Positions 61,031 to 64,000 of a DNA stretch of 64,000 nucleotides are shown piece by piece. Within the stretch, counting starts at the first letter, position 1; every line of letters starts with the position of its first letter. Below the pieces are notes generated by a model that was not told where the DNA came from, searched no databases, and saw nothing but the letters and a program-made list of their open reading frames with translations. The position numbers were made by a program, and so were the translations under genes. The stretch comes from JAWLHK01 sp041690355 [NCBI: bacterium] (GTDB lineage: Bacteria > J088 > JAWLBW01): positions 50,147-114,146 of the forward strand of contig JAWLHK010000013.1 of NCBI GenBank assembly GCA_041690355.1, written 5' to 3'.

Positions 61031-63334
61031 ATGAAACATTTCCTGCGCGGTCGCGCATTTCTATTCCTGGGTCTTTTCTGCGCGACGGTTACCTGTGCCG
61101 GCGAGGATCCTGCCGCTCCCACTACGGGTGAGCTGAAGCTCACGCCCGGCGGCGACGGATTCGCGGCCGCCGTGCTCGTCACCTCGTCGAACGTCACCCT
61201 CGAGTGGGCTGCGGCCGACGATGATCGTACGCCTCGCGAGAGACTGGAATACCGGGTTGTCCAGGCGTCGAACGCGACCGCCCTCACGGCCGAGCAACTG
61301 CTTGAGGATGGCGAACCCGTCACCGAGTGGACCGCCGCAGTTACCGGCGCGGAGATCGGCGGACTGACTCCGCTGGCGAGCTATACCTTCAACGTCGTCG
61401 TTCGGGACGAAGACGACAATCTGGCGAGCTACCGGCCCGTGACCGTGTTCATGCTCGCCGACGACGCGCCGCGCGTGGGTGGTGACGGCGTCCTCACGAT
61501 CTCCGCCGGAACGGCGAGCGGCTTTCAGCTCGATTGGCAGGCGGCCTCCGACGGCGAAACGCCTGCGGCCGATCTGGAATACTCGGTGGTTCTCTCGACG
61601 ACGGGAGCCGTCGATACCGTGGAGCACGCCCTGGCCAACGGCGATCCGGTCCTGGATTGGACGCCGAACACGACTTCGTACACCGTCGGCGGCCTGGGCG
61701 AAGCGCAGGCGTATGCCGTGAACGTACTCGTTCGCGATGCGACGGGGAACATTGCAGCCTACCGTTACAAGGCCGGGTCGACGCCCGATGTCACGCCGCC
61801 GTCCTTCTCCGCGACGCCGCTGGGGTTCAGGAACGTGCGGTCACGGCAGGTCACGTTGACCTGGCCGGCGGCCACCGATAACGGAACGCCTGCGAACGAA
61901 CTTGCATACCGTGCCTTCGTGTCTGACCGGGATGATCTCTCCAGCCTTGCCGCGGCCCAGACGAACGGCCGCGAAATCACGGCCGGATGGACGACGTCCA
62001 TCGCCGAGGCGACGGCTTTCGGACTCTCGTCTGAAGTCACGTACTTCTTCAACGTCTTCGCGCGCGATGCGGCGGGTCTTGTTGCCGCGGCCACGGCCGT
62101 GTCGGCGACCACCCTTTCTCTCGAGGCACCCACCCCGGGCGCCGGCGGCACCGTGTGGCTGGTCGAGGCGGCGAGCTACTCCTTGTCGGTCACCTTCGCC
62201 GCCGCGGCCCCGGGCGACGATGTCCTTGGGAACCGGTATCGCGTGTATTATGCGGCCGGCTCAACCGTGCCCATGGACACCGTCGCCGATGTGCTTGAAA
62301 ACGGAACGCCGGCGACCGACTGGTCCCTGGATGTGACGTCGGCTGAAATTTCTGGCCTTGATAGCGGCGCTACCTATCGGATCAACGTGCTCCTCAAGAG
62401 CGGCGCCGACGAAATGGCCGCTTACAACGCGATCGTCGCGGGCACGCTCGACCTTTCACCCCCGACCGTTACGGATGCGACCCTCACGCTCACCGAGGTG
62501 ACGCCGGGTTGGCTGAAAGTCGAGTGGGTGCCGGCCACGGACAACGTCACGATCGACCTCGAGTATGCCGTCATGGTTTCAACAGAAAGCGGCACGGTCG
62601 CCTCCTGGCCCGTGGGCTCGGACGCCATCGCCGGCTCCTCGGGATGGCTGATGGCGCAGGCGGATGACGTCAAGTCCCTCTTTGCCGGCCAGACCTACTA
62701 CGCCAATGTTTTCGTGCGTGACGCCGCCGGAAACGTTTCTGCGTACGGCGTGCAATCAGCGACCTTGAGTTCGGCGACGTCGATTATGCTCTACAAGCTC
62801 ACGGCCGGCGTAGCCACTGTCGAAGGGGGCCTGCGGCGCTCGCGGATGGATCTCGATAACCTGTGCGGCCTCGATCCCTATTATTTCGCACAAGCTCCCG
62901 CGGGATGCATGAGTGGGACGACACGCGGTTTTATCAGCGACAGTGTCGAGGATACCGTCCGAGGCATGGCTGCGATGTACGGCTACCCGGGCAATGTGCC
63001 GGTGACGAGTTCGAGCGGTGTTGTGGTCGCGACCTCCTGGAGCGCCCTGTTCTCATCCAACCTCCAGTCTACGATTGACGCGGCGGGAATCGCCTCGACA
63101 CGGTATTGGACGTTCTCGCTTGCAACCGGCGAATACGACACCAACACATGCCCTTCCTCGATACCTGCCGGCTATTGCCACCCCCTCGAACCCTATTGTT
63201 CAGGCCCGGACATTCCGGTTACAAGTGTGAAGGGAAGTCCGACCGCGCTCGACGGCTTTTTTCTTCGTGATGATGGCGCCGCGGAGATCTGCGCTCATGA
63301 TACCAACCATCTCTGTGTGTGCATTGTGCAGTGA
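61031..63334 (+). CDS. Secreted fibronectin-type III repeat protein with Cys-rich C-terminal domain
   Basis: The 767-residue protein has a signal peptide (MKHFLRGRAFLFLGLFCATV) with a Cys at VTCAG that is a weak lipobox. It carries five fibronectin-III-like repeats of about 100 residues with the pattern LEYRVV...G..VTEWT...YTFNVVVRDEDDNLASY, RVYYA, and YANVFVRDAAGNVSAY. The last 190 residues (from about 578) form a different Cys-rich domain (LCGLDPYYFAQAPAGCMSGT, NVPVTSSSGVVVATSWSALF) that resembles DUF1554/C-type-lectin-like domains known from Leptospira. The stop overlaps the next start (GTGA). The ligand is unknown. Confidence 0.75.
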   Translation: MKHFLRGRAFLFLGLFCATVTCAGEDPAAPTTGELKLTPGGDGFAAAVLVTSSNVTLEWAAADDDRTPRERLEYRVVQASNATALTAEQLLEDGEPVTEWTAAVTGAEIGGLTPLASYTFNVVVRDEDDNLASYRPVTVFMLADDAPRVGGDGVLTISAGTASGFQLDWQAASDGETPAADLEYSVVLSTTGAVDTVEHALANGDPVLDWTPNTTSYTVGGLGEAQAYAVNVLVRDATGNIAAYRYKAGSTPDVTPPSFSATPLGFRNVRSRQVTLTWPAATDNGTPANELAYRAFVSDRDDLSSLAAAQTNGREITAGWTTSIAEATAFGLSSEVTYFFNVFARDAAGLVAAATAVSATTLSLEAPTPGAGGTVWLVEAASYSLSVTFAAAAPGDDVLGNRYRVYYAAGSTVPMDTVADVLENGTPATDWSLDVTSAEISGLDSGATYRINVLLKSGADEMAAYNAIVAGTLDLSPPTVTDATLTLTEVTPGWLKVEWVPATDNVTIDLEYAVMVSTESGTVASWPVGSDAIAGSSGWLMAQADDVKSLFAGQTYYANVFVRDAAGNVSAYGVQSATLSSATSIMLYKLTAGVATVEGGLRRSRMDLDNLCGLDPYYFAQAPAGCMSGTTRGFISDSVEDTVRGMAAMYGYPGNVPVTSSSGVVVATSWSALFSSNLQSTIDAAGIASTRYWTFSLATGEYDTNTCPSSIPAGYCHPLEPYCSGPDIPVTSVKGSPTALDGFFLRDDGAAEICAHDTNHLCVCIVQ

Positions 63335-64000
63335 CGGCTTCGGTCACCTCCCGCTCCCAGACGGCGGTCACCGGTTTTCTGGCGGTCTTTCTCTGTGCAG
63401 TTTGTGCCCGGTTGGTCTTCGTCGCAGCCTTCCGTGCGCACCTTCCTGATGGTGTGCCATCGTTCGCGACGCTCGCGCACCTGACGGCCGTCGCGCTGTC
63501 GTTCGATGCCGCTTATGCGTTGGCGGCGGCGGCGCCGCTCGCGATGGTGGCCGCGTTCCGCCTGGATCGCTTGGAGCCGTTTGCGTTGGTGTGGCGTGAC
63601 GCGCTGGCCATCGTCTTCGTCTTCCTGGCGACCGCCGAGATCGGCTATTTCGGCTACTACGGCAACCGGTTCAACAGCGTCGTGTGGGATGCCTTTCTCG
63701 ACCGTGAGAGTCTGCGCATCGTCGTCTTGAGCCTGGCCGACGAAGTGCCCCTCGGTGCACTGTTCCTGGCGACGGCAGTTGCCGGCACGCTTGTCGTGTT
63801 CGTGCTTCGCCTCGGCACCCCCAAGTGGCATGCCGGCCGATTGGGGACCGCACTTGCGCTCTTTCTCGCGGTTGCCGGGGCTTTCGCCATGCCCCGCCTG
63901 GCCGGCGAGATCTACCGGCCCTTCGTGACGCGTAACTACTTCCTCAATTCCGTGCCCGACAATCCGGTCTTTGCGCTTGCACGGGGCTATCATGCCAGGC
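63331..64000 (+). CDS. Multi-pass membrane protein, N-terminal part (sulfatase/LTA synthase-type)
   Basis: A GTG at 63331, overlapping the previous stop (GTGA), opens a frame that runs off the window after 223 residues. Five hydrophobic segments are visible, for example TGFLAVFLCAVCARLVFVAA, ALAIVFVFLATAEIGYFGYY and LGALFLATAVAGTLVVFVL. GYFGYYGNRFNSVVWD and YFLNSVPDNPVFALARGYHA resemble the membrane part that precedes the catalytic domain of LtaS-like sulfatase-fold enzymes, which transfer phosphoglycerol or phosphoethanolamine. The catalytic domain lies beyond the window, so this call is tentative. Confidence 0.6.
   Translation, partial: MTASVTSRSQTAVTGFLAVFLCAVCARLVFVAAFRAHLPDGVPSFATLAHLTAVALSFDAAYALAAAAPLAMVAAFRLDRLEPFALVWRDALAIVFVFLATAEIGYFGYYGNRFNSVVWDAFLDRESLRIVVLSLADEVPLGALFLATAVAGTLVVFVLRLGTPKWHAGRLGTALALFLAVAGAFAMPRLAGEIYRPFVTRNYFLNSVPDNPVFALARGYHAR

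Overview
The window is a GC-rich, densely packed chromosomal segment from a Gram-negative bacterium. It encodes outer-membrane beta-barrels, Tat and Sec signal peptides, an OmpA-type peptidoglycan-binding domain and a Slt-type transglycosylase. The order thrS-infC-rpmI-rplT-pheS-pheT-ihfA-merR, a hemE-hemH-hemY operon, GlnE, and a DHH-CBS-nucleotidyltransferase fusion together suggest a deltaproteobacterial-grade lineage (Desulfobacterota/Myxococcota/Bdellovibrionota in the wide sense). This placement is inference from gene content, not phylogeny. No plasmid or phage backbone, intact insertion sequence or CRISPR array was seen.

Layout. 1-4.5 kb: partial gene, dnaB, PHP phosphoesterase, coaE, trmB. 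4.6-6.6 kb: two-gene Tat/GMC oxidoreductase unit. 6.6-13 kb: glnE, a DUF4388/J-domain/TPR protein, ilvE, a methyltransferase. 13-19 kb (minus strand): PHP phosphatase, lytic transglycosylase and a metallopeptidase-propeller-barrel protein joined by stop/start overlaps. 19-24.2 kb: tyrosine recombinase, Tat-exported phospholipase-like lipoprotein, DHH-CBS-tRNA nucleotidyltransferase. 24.2-38.3 kb: a surface locus of three DUF11-type secreted proteins plus a 2595-residue outer-membrane protein, preceded by a CRP/FNR-like site placed for class II activation. 38.6-43.2 kb: RNase R with a long tail and an AMIN-domain protein. 43.3-51.2 kb: tRNA-Val and the translation operon ending in ihfA-merR. 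51.2-54.2 kb: accessory zone with tRNA-Pro, a displaced copy of its 3' end, an SRPBCC gene, an orphan Phd-type antitoxin, a RidA with a histone-H1-like tail, and heptad repeats. 54.5-58.5 kb: heme operon with a repeat-like insertion between hemH and hemY. 58.7-64 kb: porin behind a candidate sigma-54 promoter, LuxR regulator, a fibronectin-type lipoprotein candidate and a truncated membrane protein.

How the genes work together. Most of the window is housekeeping: replication, tRNA charging and maturation, nitrogen control, heme and cell wall. The least explained part is the DUF11 locus. Its small secreted subunits, giant anchor and shared control region look like one envelope structure with no assigned function. 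Control signals visible in the sequence include several sigma-70-type promoters, intrinsic terminators, possible attenuators before the giant gene and before pheS, and a structured rpmI-rplT spacer.
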